DNA from: Dactylellina haptotyla
Taxonomy: Eukaryota; Ascomycota; Orbiliomycetes; Orbiliales; Orbiliaceae
Reading direction: 5' to 3'
Assembly: GCA_031310005.1 (NCBI GenBank)
Contig: CM062382.1
Coordinates: 1,488,001-1,552,000 of the forward strand
Length of the DNA stretch: 64,000 nucleotides
Shown here piece after piece: positions 34,822 to 46,120 of the stretch. Position numbers and translations under genes: made by a program. The notes beneath the pieces are model-generated. The model was not told the DNA's origin. It worked only from the letters and a program-made list of their open reading frames with translations, and searched no databases. How positions within the stretch are numbered: the first letter of the stretch is position 1; each line of letters begins with the position of its first letter.

Positions 34822-37415
34822 ATGACAAACCACGGCGAAGCTGTTTCAAGTGGTCCTTTCAAATTCATCTCACAAGGTGCAATTGTCCAAGAGTGGCTGG
34901 TCGGCGGAAGGAATATTGTCCTCGGATTCCAGGACCCCGCGGAGTATGCGAAAAACAATCCCGCTTTCTTTGGGGCAACTATTGGCAGGTACGGTGAAGC
35001 ACATCTATTAGCTTGATATCCAGTCAATTCCGTACCTAAATATCCAAGACATCTTGTATTTCTGATCGGCCTGGTATAAGCAACCCTTTCCTTTACCACT
35101 ATGGTGTTTTTTGTTCTTCTCTATTATTGTGTGCCTTTTAAGCTATACAGTCTTTAAATCACGATGTTGGCGGTGATCATTTAGCACCCAGAATGGACAG
35201 CAAAGCGCTGCCATTCAATTTTCAAAATAAAATTATATTTTAATATACTAGTTTTCTTTCTTATTTCCCTAGTTGATACATTTCCCTCTCCAATCCTAAC
35301 ATTCAGTATTTGAAGTTAATCTGCTGACGGAACCTTCGTGGCATCAGAGTCGCGGTAAGCACCTGATTTGTTTCATTCTATTCTACTATTAGGAGTCCTA
35401 TTCATCGGTTTCGGTGATAAACTTTCTCGCCCGATAAGCGATACTATTAAAAAGACCCTCTGCTTAACTAAGCGGTGTCTTGTGCCCAATTGTGGCCTGT
35501 TTTATTACCAATACCAACGAGGATCCTTCGGGGAGGTTTACTAACTATTGGGCGGATTCGCACACGGCTGCAGAATCGTCTGGCAGATGGTCAAATTAAG
35601 GATATTCCCAATATAGGAGATGTTCATCCGTTGCCGGTGAATAATGGTCCAAATACTCTCCATGGCGGTATATCTGGGTAGGTTATATTAGCAATATTAA
35701 TGGCTCCACCCCACCCATGTTGATTATACATCACCAATTGTGACGGCTGTTCCATCGGTTCTAGAACCGTTACTCTAGTTATCTCATTACGCATTGTTTT
35801 TTTTGGCATGACCAACGGTCCCGCAAATTGCTATATTGCACCAGTCTCGAACTAAACCGCACGTTGCAAGTTTGGTTTGGCATCGAGACTGATATTGCAC
35901 GTTGCATTTCTAGCCCCACAACGCACTAAGCAAACCCCAATAAACCTACTATTTGGACGAATGAGAGTAATGTCTAATGGCTTATTTACCTCGAATGGTT
36001 TTTGTTATACAGATGGGATAAAAAATTCTGGACGGGGCCGAACAAAAAACTATCTTCCGATGGCTCAGAGGTTCTTGTTTACTCATACAAGAGTGCTCAC
36101 CTTGAAGAGCAATTTCCGGGAGCCCTCGATGTCACTGTGCAGTACACCATTAGAATGGAGCAAGAAGACGGCGCAGACGTCTCGGTTTTGGAAATTGAAT
36201 ATGAGGCTCAGCTGTCTTCTGATAGTCCCGAAGACTGGGCCGTACTCTCTATGACAAATCACAGGTGAGATACAAATCGTTCGTTTGAAATTCTAGAATA
36301 GACAAAAGGCGTGCTACTTCTTTTGGGTGGAGTAGTTGCGTGGAGGACACTCCGCATCTCGCGAGTTGTTTGTGATCGGGGCGTACTGTTTCTTAAGTTT
36401 AGTACCATACTCATACTGACAGAGCCGAATGGGTTAGTTATTTTCATATTGGCGATAAGGATACAATCGAAGGCACAAAGGTAGATATCGGGGCATTTCT
36501 TTCGTTCGACGCATTTTGCTTCTGGTCAGATTGTAAATTTTCGCTGACACCATCCCATTTACGATAGGTTACGATCATTGACAATACAAATATTGAAACC
36601 AATGAAGTTGATATTCCGACTGGCCAATTCAAAAAATTTCCAGGGATCGAGTCTGGGGAACCATTCGAGCTGGGACCGGAGAAACCAGATATTGATCATG
36701 GTTTCGCGCTGACAACCGACGTGGCGAATGTGTCCATGGACACGCGAAGTAAGCTTCATCTATTCTGGCTACCAAATGTTGCAATTGTGGGCTATTATCC
36801 AAGGAAGGAATAGAATAGGCACAAAGCCGAAAGGGCTTTCAAATGTATTGCATTTTGCAAATGTTAATTTCGAGACTGACCCTGCGATCGTCTGATTAGG
36901 CTCTGAGGAGAAGACCTGTATCAAGTTTTCCCATCCATCTACCGGCATTAATCTTGTGGTCTCAAGTACCGAGCCAGCATTCCAATTGTAAGGGATACTC
37001 TAGTGCTGTGTTACTAATTGCTGACCAGCGCGTATGTCCGACGTCCGTGTCTGACTACGCAATGTTGTTTTACGATATGGAGATAAGAGGAGATAGAACA
37101 AAAAAGCTAGAAACCAGATGATGATGGCGCTGCGGCCACTTCTTGCGGAGGATTGAGAGGCATGTGTAATCTACCGTGGTGACCAAATGCTAACATGAAT
37201 ACGTTTGTTTGCACCGCTACAGCTATACCGGAAAATATATCGATTCCCCTGCTAGGCCGGATGGCACTCCGGCTTATTCACAACGAGCAGGATTTTGTGT
37301 TGAGCCTGCTCGGTACACCAACGCAGCCAATATGCCCGAGTGGAAACATATGGTGCTTTTAAGGAGGGGGGCAACATACGGGAGTAGGACTATATGGAAA
37401 GCTTGGAAGAGCTAG
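34822..37415 (+). CDS. Aldose 1-epimerase (galactose mutarotase family)
   Basis: Cytosolic mutarotase-family enzyme that interconverts alpha and beta anomers of aldoses. Eight exons (34822-34988, 35348-35354, 35574-35677, 36013-36264, 36423-36480, 36568-36748, 36900-36987, 37223-37415) total 1050 nt and 349 residues, the family's usual length. Visible motifs are GATIGRVANRLADGQ, NNGPNTLHGGISGWDKKFW containing the first conserved His, MTNHRAEWVSYFHIGD, GFALTTDVAN, and the C-terminal GFCVEPARYTNAANMPEWKHMVLLRRGATY with the catalytic Glu. Exon 2 is only 7 nt. Introns 1, 2 and 4 (359, 219 and 335 bp) are far longer than elsewhere in the window. Whether the substrate is galactose, glucose or another sugar cannot be told. 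Confidence 0.92.
35348..35354 (+). other. 7-nt micro-exon of the aldose epimerase gene
   Basis: The sequence AGTCGCG sits between a CATCAG acceptor and a GTAAGC donor. With the two bases carried over from exon 1 it reads Arg-Val-Ala and joins exactly to Asn-Arg-Leu-Ala, rebuilding the conserved GATIGRVANR motif. Direct joining of exons 1 and 3 would break the frame. Confidence 0.85.
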
Positions 37416-38031
37416 AATTTTTGTATAAGGATCTTGACGGATTGATGGAGGTTTTCTTCTTCTTTCTTTCGTCAATTAACAGTTACAACAGTCACTTTCC
37501 ATATCTATATTCGTTATTATATTGCTCAGGCATGTGGAGATGCTGCTGTATTTAAGACAAACGGAACTTTTGGGCAACAACACTACCAGTTTTCGAGCTA
37601 TAGGAGGTTGAATATTACCTTTTGAGGGTTTCAGTAGGCCTGCTTCCAATTGCAGTTCTAAGATCCGCTTTAGATCTGTATCCACCTGCTTCTTTTCAAC
37701 CCAGTAGAATATATCTACAAGGAGCAAGTGTCATAGCTTAGAGTTTGAAGCCTGAACCCGTTCCAAGCTACGTTGGGATTTCTAAGGACTTGGGTACTCG
37801 TATATGATGAGTTAAAAGAGAGCCTGAATGGCATAAGTAGCGCCAAGGTTCCCGCTCACCCGGCTGCACCATGGTGTCTATGGCCAAGCAAAAGAGTGCA
37901 CCTCAGTAATCCATCAAAGCCAACACGCAACATCCACATTCGAACAAAACACGTACACCACCACAACTCTGTAACCGCCAACGAGCGAGAACCTACGCGG
38001 AAGTTTCGATAGATTTGTTCGTTCCTGGAAA
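37416..38031. other. Spacer: epimerase 3' region and HIT gene promoter
   Basis: About 600 bp with only short frames. No gene is supported. Confidence 0.5.
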
Positions 38032-38836
38032 ATGGCCGCATGCATATTCTGTAAGATCATCAAAGGTGCGTAGCTACTTAATCATGATTATATCCTTGGA
38101 TTAGCAACGGTGCGCCGAGTGGGGTCTATTTGGGGTAGGAGGAAGAGCAGTGTGCCCCCGAAGGCTACTAAGCAAGACAGCTCCACATGCTTCTAATGAA
38201 AGAGAATCTATCTGACTTGATCTATTACTTATGAGCGGTGATAACCATGTAGGAGATATACCCTCTTTCAAGCTCTTTGAATCTGGACACGTCTTCGCTT
38301 TTCTGGACATCCAGCCATTGAGTAAGGGACATGCGGTAAGCTTGCCACCTCGCTCGAAATATACTAAAATCCTGATAAAACTGACAAGTACCCGTGGCGT
38401 TTCCCTTCCGATTCTTTGTCTAGCTTGTCATACCCAAAACACACGGTGCAAAGCTCTTTGACATCCCGGATGATGAGCTAGCGGAGATGTTGCCCGTGGC
38501 AAAGAAGTTGGCATTGGCAGCGGGCGTGGAAAATTTTAACATATTACAGAATAATGGGAGAATTGCACGTAAGCTTCTTCAATCTAGAATAATATCCACT
38601 GTCGCCCATTTATTAATTGATTATCGTGTTTCTAGACCAGGTTGTCGACCACGTACATGTTCATATGGTAAAATCTTGCGGGACCCGCATAATGTATGGA
38701 AACATGGACTAACCGTGGTATTATCTAGATCCCGAAACCCAATGAGGAGGAAGGGCTTGGGGTCCATTGGCCAGCCAAAGAGGCCAACATGGACGAGCTG
38801 AAAGCATTAGCAGAGCAACTTAAATCCAAAATATAG
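38032..38836 (+). CDS. hnt1: HIT-family nucleotide hydrolase (Hint/Hnt1-like)
   Basis: Small histidine-triad hydrolase of the Hint/Hnt1 type, which cleaves adenosine phosphoramidates. Five exons (38032-38065, 38253-38335, 38424-38568, 38636-38667, 38729-38836) give 133 residues. The N-terminus MAACIFCKIIKGDIPSFKLF carries the CxxC zinc-site motif of this family. VFAFLDIQPLSKGHALVIPKTH, ENFNILQNNGRIAHQVV and the catalytic triad HVHVHMIPKP follow. The triad is encoded in a 32-nt exon and completed after a further intron. Introns make up half the locus. It converges with the sld2 homologue. Confidence 0.94.
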
Positions 38837-39267
38837 ACACTAACAGCCTTCAACGCAAATTACAAATACCGTGGAATATCTTGATGTCTCTTTGATACCA
38901 GTTAGTCACGAAAAGAAAGCAGCGGACCGAATAAAGAATATCAAAGTGATGAATATATGTAATAATGCAATCAATGATTTGAGTGGTTGCAAACAGATTG
39001 TGTCTGCGCCTGGAGACACCACCAGCACCCTTGTAGTCGGGACAATACATATACCTTGAAAATAGTATCATCCGCTTCCATCAAAACGCTGGGCGTTTCT
39101 CCGCCTCACTTCCATAATTTTGATTGTTTTTATTCTTTATTATATTTACTAGAGCCTCGTACTCGCAAGGTATAGGCAACAGCACCGACCAAACTCTCGA
39201 GAACCCTTTGATAAGAGGATTATTACCCAAGTACTGAAATGCCTTGCTTTCTCTTTCTTTTTGAAGG
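38837..39267. other. Convergent 3' region between hnt1 and sld2
   Basis: About 430 bp where two genes end facing each other. AT-rich, with no supported gene. Confidence 0.55.
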
Positions 39268-40911
39268 TCACCTCCGTCCTCTGCCCTTAAACCTTTTCCC
39301 TTTATGGTGCATTTTCATCCTGGTAAAATTTTGATGCTTATCTGGTTTTACCATAGTTGCCTTCTTCGTAGCAGAGGCGGGTTTCTTTGCCCCTGTTGAT
39401 TCTTTCATCTTGCGTTTGTTAGTTTCGTTCGTCATAGACTTTGTTTTTCGCGAAACACCGGCAACGATAGAAAGTTCATCGTTAGATATATCTTCAAGGT
39501 CCGTGTACTCGTCGCCAGTATCGTTGACAATCTCTGGCTCTTGGCCATTGAACCTAGGTTGCCTGGCCGCTATAGGCACTTTCACAATTTCGTGATGATT
39601 CTCGAGCCCATGAAGTTTGGACTCAGAATTGGATTCCGATTCCGATTCCGATTCCGATGTTTGGGTTACCCTCTGTGAGCGAACGGGCCGCACTATCAAA
39701 TTTGAGGTCAGTATCAACAACTACACTGGAGAGGCTTTATTGCGGGATATACTTTTAACGCGCTTAGTTTGTCTCTTTTGCCCCTTCTTCTTGTAAACAG
39801 GTCGTTTCGTGGTCGTTTCAGCCCCGTGCGATTCAGAAGCGTCATTCAATGTTTGCGGTGGGTCATTCGGAGTTTCTGCTGTTTCTTCATCTTTGTTACC
39901 CTCTCTGGTACCGACTTGAGGGTTCCTCTCTATTTGTTCTAATTCTCTTAGCACTTCTGCGCCAGGGTCTTCTTCGTTCTCCTGCATCTCCCTGAGTTCC
40001 TGAACTAGCGCACTAAGCGGCTTCATTTTGCCAATCATTCCCCTGTTGGGTATAAATCTCTTCAAGTCCGGTGTCACAGGACTTCCATTTTCTTTCAGTT
40101 CGAAGTTGCAACTATGCTGCCGAAATATTGTTGGGGTAGCAAAGGGGTCTGCTCCGCTGGTTTTGGGGGTGGGTTTCTTGGATGGTGTCTGAAATTCATA
40201 CCGGCGTTTACGAGAAGGGGTTGTGGGGTCGAGCGGAGTGTAGCTTTCGTCTTCGTCGGAGTCATCGAATACGATGTCGGGTAAAATTTTGGATTTTTTC
40301 GCAGATTCCGTCAGTCTAGCTAGAAGCGCTTGATCTTCGGCCTCTCGTGATCTTTTTGGCGGCGTTGGTGTTATTCCAGGGAGTTTATCGAAAAGCCCCA
40401 ACACTCGCCCGTTCTTCTGAGGTGTAGGGGAAACATATCCCTTTGTCATCCATTTCAGTCGGCGAACGGCGCTAGCGCTTGGGGAATCGATTGGACCGAG
40501 TATTTCAGGTCGGCTGGTAGGCGTGAAGGAAAACGGGTTTGAAGGTGTTTTGAGAGGCGTGGTTTCCCCCTGCGCTGAAGCTTTGCGTGGTGTTTTTGAA
40601 GTGGCCGTCTGCCTGTTTTGTGAAACGGATTGCGAGTCTTCGAAATGAAGAGCTTTCTTCAATCTTTGGTATTCGGAGTATCGAGCGGCTGGGTTGGCTG
40701 ATTTAGTGAACGAAACAAGAAATGGCTATGCGCGTTGTATTTCAAGATGGTAAAGCATACCCATTTTTGGATTGGCGCTGATATCCTGTCTAGTTGGAGG
40801 TTTGCCATCGTTCTTTGCAGCAAAATCCCTCTCCCAAGTCTTGATCTTGAGTTTCAAGTGACGGAGGCGGTCTGGGTCCCGCATGGCCTCATTCAATGTT
40901 TGGCTGGTCAT
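39268..40911 (-). CDS. sld2: DNA replication regulator Sld2/Drc1
   Basis: Sld2 is phosphorylated by S-phase CDK and then binds Dpb11 to help load the replicative helicase at origins. Three exons (40911-40761, 40688-39727, 39672-39268) give 505 residues. The conserved N-terminal helix reads LRHLKLKIKTWERDFAAKNDGKPPTRQDI, then ARYSEYQRLKKAL. The centre is disordered and dense in CDK-type motifs, for example KTPRK, LKTPSN, VSPTPQK, TTPSRKRR, QTPSKK and VTPDLKR, as the family requires. FIPNRGMIGKMKPLSALVQELREM follows. The C-terminus has a Ser-Glu repeat encoded by a TTCCGA repeat on the plus strand, and a basic end with HQNFTRMKMHHKGKRF. The last intron skips a nearer ATAG to hold frame. Confidence 0.92.
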
Positions 40912-41260
40912 CGCGAAGAATATATCGGGCAGAATTATCGAATTTGCTCGGTGGTATCGAGTTTTGGGGGTTGGGTAGGAAAGTTGGAGCGGACGAGGCG
41001 GACCGAGTGAACCAAGAGAGAGTTATTGTCGGCGGCGCAGGCGGCGCATTTGTTGTTTGGTTGATACGCGCGACGATGCTGGTGGAAAGGAGGAGAGGGG
41101 TGTTGACGTCCCGAACGGGAAGTGTGATTGCGTCCAAAACACGCGCGCGTTTGACCTCAGCAAAGCAAAACCCAACGTCTCGTTCGTTCACGGTCCGCTA
41201 CTTCGCACAGGCAGACCATCACGAGTCGAACCCGCCGACCCCGCCGACCCCTCCCAAGAT
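40912..41260. promoter_or_regulatory. Shared divergent sld2-pri1 promoter with ACGCG motifs
   Basis: Only 349 bp separate the start codons of two DNA-replication genes. The region contains ACGCGCG at 41066-41072, the perfect palindrome ACGCGCGCGT at 41141-41150, and TGACGTC at 41104-41110. ACGCG is the core bound by the G1/S factor MBF (Mbp1/Cdc10-type), so joint cell-cycle control is a reasonable inference. The region is also GC-rich around 41020-41050. Confidence 0.55.
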
Positions 41261-42962
41261 ATGGCGCCCCACAGCACTGGCGACGATGATGGCGACGATG
41301 TCATGCACGACGCCGATGCTATGCAGGTTGATGCGAACGGTATTAACGAAACGGCACCCGTCAAACCCGAGGACATCGTCGTGAAAGACGAGCTTGAACA
41401 CATGTTCGATGATGACGACGACAACGACGACGACGAAATCATGGTCGACGATGCCAGTGCTTATAAGAACGGTGCTAATCAAACTGTTAAGTCTGCAATG
41501 TATGTGTAGACCTTGCATTTCGCAGCTGTGTGTCTGCCTAGGGGGGACTAATCAGTATTTTTTCCGGCATACGGAAAGCTCGAATATTCTTTCCGCAGAC
41601 CCTTCCGACCCGGAAGTCATGCTCCAATTCTACTCCCGACTATTTCCTTGGCGCCAACTCTTCAGATGGCTCAATCATGCTGAGCTTCCTTCAACGGATT
41701 TTGCCAATCGGGAGTTCGCATTTACTCTTCACAACGAGGCCTATCTCAGATACCAATGTTATCCCACGTTCGAAACTCTGCGTCGCGATGTCCTCAAGCT
41801 TAACCCCTCCCGTTTTGAAATTGGTCCTGTATATTCTGCTCGTCCGCGAGATAGGAAACAGGTCCCGAAAGGGTCCTTCAAACCGCTCGAGAAAGAACTA
41901 GTTTTTGATATTGATCTTACAGATTATGATGAAATCCGAACGTGTTGCTCAAAAACAAAGATCTGCATCAAATGTTGGCAATTTATTACAATGGCCATCA
42001 AAGTGGTCGATGTGGCTTTGAGAGATGATTTCGGATTTGAGCATATTATGTGGGTTTACTCGGGTAGAAGAGGCGCACACGCTTGGGTGTGCGACAAGAA
42101 GGCAAGGAAATTAGATGACGCGAAACGAAAGGCTATAGCGACGTATCTAGAAATAATAAAAGGGGGGAGCCAGAGTGGGAAGAAGGTCAACCTGGAGCGG
42201 CCATTGCATCCTCATGTCCGGTATGCTAGCTGCTGCTATTCACATCGTATCGCCAAAATTCCTAATTTTCCTTGGTGCCATCTAGGCGAAGCCACGAGAT
42301 ACTAAAAGATTATTTCCGAGAAAACATCCTCGAGAATCAAGATCCCTTTAGAACTGAAAGGCAAGCCGAAAGGCTACTGCAACTACTGCCTGACCGCCAA
42401 CTCAACGAAGCCCTCCGCGAAAAGTGGGAGTCAACAATAGATCGACCGAGCGACGATAAATGGAGAGATATCGATGAAATGGCAAAATCAAATACATCAA
42501 AGGTAATTCGATTGCTACCACGGATGCTTAGTAAAATCATATACTCATTAAATTCCCTAGACTCTCGTGCCAAAGGTACTACTGGAGCACAAACAGGATA
42601 TAATTATAGAATATTCATACCCTCGACTCGATGCGGAAGTCTCCAAACATCTAAACCATTTGCTAAAATCACCATTTGTAGTACATCCTGGTACTGGGAA
42701 AGTCTGTGTGCCGATCGATACCTCGAAACTCGAGGAGTTCGATCCAGATAATGTTCCTACAGTGATGCAACTTCTAAAGGAGATTGACCAATGGAAGAAC
42801 CCCATAAAAAAGGAAGAGGATGAGCCCTCGAGTGTAGGAAGAGTATCTGATATCGACAAAACTAGTTTAAAGCCCTATCATGATTTGTTTTCGAGGTTTG
42901 TGAAGAAATTGTTGGATGCAGAGCGTACAGTGATGGTTAAAACAGAAAATTTAGAATATTAG
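41261..42962 (+). CDS. pri1: DNA primase small (catalytic) subunit Pri1
   Basis: Catalytic primase subunit of DNA polymerase alpha, making the RNA primers at replication origins and on the lagging strand. Four exons (41261-41499, 41579-42220, 42286-42502, 42561-42962) give 499 residues. The N-terminal ~80 residues are very acidic (DDDDDNDDDEIMVDD), an extension before the core. The core shows MLQFYSRLFPWRQLFRWLNH, REFAFTLHNEAYLRYQ, the metal-binding FDIDLTDYDEIRTCC, a zinc site built from that CC pair plus CIKCW, and YSGRRGAHAWVCD. VRRSHEILKDYF and TLVPKVLLEHKQDIIIEY lie downstream. The first intron ends at an unusual AAAG acceptor, the only one I found that keeps phase. The stop codon is 59 bp from that of trm10. 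Confidence 0.94.
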
Positions 42963-43021
42963 ACTAGTATTTGTTAATATTACCGCGTTTGTATTTCTTA
43001 TATAGTAACGAATCATATTAA

Positions 43022-44173
43022 CTACAGATCACAGGCTGAGTCTTTGTCCTCCTCTTCTGTGTTTTCATCACCGCCTCCAACGTTATCATCTATATTTACC
43101 AGTCGTTCTAGGTCTAGGTCACCCGGCTGGCTGCCGTCTACTATTTCGTCGCCATCATCGTAGTCGTCGTTCCCGCCAGTTTCTTCGGCCCCCTCACCCG
43201 GTATTTGTGTGTCCTTTATTTTTTTCCTCATTGGAATCGCTCTCTCAAAGGCCTTTTTCCAGTCTTTCATCTCCAGCCACCCAAGCATAATCTCCACCAC
43301 CTGGTTTGTTGTTAAAGCAATTCTCCCGGTCATTTTTATGTAATCCCCAATTGGGAGTTTCGCGGTTTTGAGGCCTTGCCCTGCTGCTTTATTAAAACAT
43401 AAACCTTTATACCTATTCTTATCCACTATTCCGCCAACAATATAGGTTTTGCCCTCATCTAGGGTTTCTAAAGTATTTTCTGAATCAGAAGACAAATAGA
43501 TGACACTACCCGAATCAACATCCTCCTTCGCGAGTTCGTAGTCGGTATCCGTGATCTTAATGTTACGCCATGCCCTCCACTTATCACCATGCATAAGGCT
43601 TAGATGGGAACGCAATCGCTTGTCGACACACGTAATCCACAAATTCATTGAAAAAACTGCAACTCTATTGTCGCTGTAGCATCTCGACACTTGTGCACCC
43701 AGCGATGCTACTTCTTTGTCGATCATATAATTATCGAAAGAGCAGTCGACAATACATTTTATGTTGAGCCGTTTGGATTGCCGCTCGAGCTTCCGGTTGT
43801 TCCTACGCCTTTTAGGGCCTCCCAAGTCGGTTTCTGTTCCTAGGTTTGGGGGGCTTGCCTTGGCTTCTTCTCTTTCCTTACGTTGTCGTGTTCGTTTTGC
43901 CGCCAGTTTCTCGCGACGGATAGCTCGGCGAGATTCTCGAGAGTCTTCCCATCTTTGTTTTTTTAGCAGTTTCTTCTGTTGGTTTTTGGATAGGGGAGTC
44001 GGCGCGGCACCGCTGCTCTGATCACCAATATCTATATTCGACTCTTCTTCAACATTGCATGGGATGCCTGCTAAAGTTGCTGCTGGTGATGTCGAATATT
44101 TTCTTTTCCTTTCATGATAGGAATCATCATCCTGCTGTCGACCATTCGCGTAGGTACAATCAATGCTTGTCAT
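43022..44173 (-). CDS. trm10: tRNA (guanine-9-N1)-methyltransferase Trm10
   Basis: SPOUT-family enzyme that puts a methyl group on N1 of guanine 9 in tRNAs, using S-adenosylmethionine. It is a single uninterrupted exon of 383 residues. The first 140 residues are basic and charged (KNQQKKLLKKQRWEDSRESRR, AIRREKLAAKRTRQRKERE), as in fungal Trm10. The SPOUT core starts at KCIVDCSFDNYMIDKEV and contains SLMHGDKWRAW, then YIVGGIVDKNRYKGLCF with the catalytic-region Asp, and LTTNQVVEIMLGWLEMKDW. The C-terminal ~55 residues are strongly acidic. The earlier in-frame codons before this ATG lack an ATG, so 44173 is the best start. Convergent with pri1. Confidence 0.95.
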   Translation of the reverse strand: MTSIDCTYANGRQQDDDSYHERKRKYSTSPAATLAGIPCNVEEESNIDIGDQSSGAAPTPLSKNQQKKLLKKQRWEDSRESRRAIRREKLAAKRTRQRKEREEAKASPPNLGTETDLGGPKRRRNNRKLERQSKRLNIKCIVDCSFDNYMIDKEVASLGAQVSRCYSDNRVAVFSMNLWITCVDKRLRSHLSLMHGDKWRAWRNIKITDTDYELAKEDVDSGSVIYLSSDSENTLETLDEGKTYIVGGIVDKNRYKGLCFNKAAGQGLKTAKLPIGDYIKMTGRIALTTNQVVEIMLGWLEMKDWKKAFERAIPMRKKIKDTQIPGEGAEETGGNDDYDDGDEIVDGSQPGDLDLERLVNIDDNVGGGDENTEEEDKDSACDL

Positions 44174-44953
44174 AGGTTTGGTTTGAATGGTAGTAAGGAA
44201 ACATTCGGGTTCGGAAGCGCGATTGTTAGTTTGAATGACTACCAAGTACTTATGTACCGACTATAAAAAAAAGTACCAAGAATCTTTACCACAAAATCCA
44301 ACATGAGTAACAACACATATTAGTAACTATTCATTTTAGAGACTAAATCGTCGAACCGAGACTAACTATGCTTAGTTATTATTTTGGCTTTTTGTGCACA
44401 TTGTATAATTTTGCTCATAACAACTATTCTGTTTTATGGAATAAAAATTTGGCGGCTAGATTTCGAATTAGTATCACCAACTTCACGTTCTGGGGGCTTT
44501 GGGGATGAGAGACTAATCTACCTAACTTATAATCGTGAAAATGAATTTAAAACCACTCGATCTAAAGTATATAGGTATTTTGATAGAACAAGGATTATCA
44601 CATAGCAGCACAAATCTTTCTTACCATTTACCCGATCCGTATATACTTTAAGTAAAAAATGTGTGCCAAACAGTTTGTTACCCCGGAAAAGAATAAAAAT
44701 TGTTAAATCAATACCTCGTTTCTTGCCTACAATTGGCATTTTATTTTTTCTTGCTCATTCGACCCACGTTTATGTTGGGAGCTATTATCCTACCGAATAC
44801 CATATTCAGAAGGGTGCGTTTCCATAAATATACCAACATGCTAATAACTCTGATTTCTTATGTCGAAATAGTCACACCCAATTCATTTCAAGGTTAAAGT
44901 GGACGACATGAATCTAAAGCCAGCTTGGCTGCACCTTTATCAATTCGTAAACG
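44174..44953. other. Spacer: trm10 promoter and GT17 3' region
   Basis: About 780 bp of AT-rich sequence without a supported gene. Several short frames in 44380-44900 look random. Confidence 0.5.
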
Positions 44954-46120
44954 CTACGCCCCAGGTGGCTTCACAGGCGAGTCTTGTCGCACGCAACCCC
45001 CAGGCAGGAGGTATGGCCACTGCAATCTGCCATCGACCACTGCTCTAGGTATTGTAGTCATATCGTAGGACCTCTCAAGCTTTCCGAGTTCCTTTGCAAG
45101 ATCGCTGAATGTAAAAACTTCCGGGAGCATTCGCTCGACGTTTGATCCTTCGCATATTGCTTTTTGGATATTCTTAGGGTCACTGACGGATTCGCTTGCT
45201 TTTGCCCTATCAGCGTGGGAGTAAGCTTGCATTTTGAACTTAAAATCCTGGATGGTGCGCAAACACCAGCTGCAGTGTACTCCACTGTTCGCCAAAATTA
45301 TATCACCCATGCGTCTATGATCGTATTCGATATCTCCGTCAGCGCCAATCTGACCAACCATCCCGCGCCACTGAGCCCGCGGTGCCGGGAACTCGAACGA
45401 GTACATGTATGATTTCATTTCTAGATGCAGATACCGCGGGTAACCTTGGCATGCTTTGAGCAACTCAATGGTCTCACGGTTGGGTATTTCGTCCACATCT
45501 GAGATAATAATCAAATCAGACTCCTCTAGATTTAGTGATTTGATTATATTCGTCGCGTGATCTCGTGACTTCTTTTCATTGTCAAATGGGTCGTGCGGCT
45601 CTTGCAAGAGGGTTGTCGTCTCTTCGTAGAATATTTTACTCTCAGCAAATTCGAAGCGATGGCGATTTTCAGCAAAAATCAAGGGTTTGATATCGCCTAG
45701 CATCAGAAGTTAGATAAAATGCACCCCTTGTCTGTTTGGATGGGAATTCTCACCAGTAAATGTGCGGTTTCCCTCAATTACGATGAACTGATCCACAACA
45801 TCCCAGAGCTCTTGTAGACGGATAATCGCTAAGTCGAGTTCGACGCTGAATAGCAAAACATCAATGACCCTGCGTTTCCGCCTTTTGTCACCAGATTTTG
45901 ATTTGTAAGATTTCCACCCGTGTATGGAACAGGAGGTCGGGACATCCTTCGGGTCGAATTTGTAGTGAACAATTGTATCGAAAGGTTCAGGTGGGGTATC
46001 CCAGAGCGGTCGCAGGACATAGCCTGTGTCACGGATAAGTGTTGGTTTAAGGCTTCGAACCAGCAGAATGAGCCAAACGAGTGCCAGGGGAACAAGAACC
46101 CATCTCACTTGGGACCGCAT
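44954..46120 (-). CDS. GT17-family N-acetylglucosaminyltransferase-like protein
   Basis: Member of glycosyltransferase family 17, whose animal prototype (Mgat3, GnT-III) adds bisecting GlcNAc to the core mannose of N-glycans. Two exons (46120-45754, 45696-44954) around a 57-bp intron give 369 residues. Residues about 8-22 (WVLVPLALVWLILLV) form a single signal-anchor, so a type II Golgi protein is expected. The catalytic part shows DVLLFSVELDLAIIRLQELWDVVDQFIVIEGNRTFTG, LIFAENRHRFEF, then the DXD-like block LIIISDVDEIPNRETIELLKAC, YSFEFPAPRAQWRGMV and NSGVHCSWCLRTIQDFKFKM. It ends near LPGGCVRQDSPV. Fungal acceptors of this family are not known to me. Confidence 0.9.
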
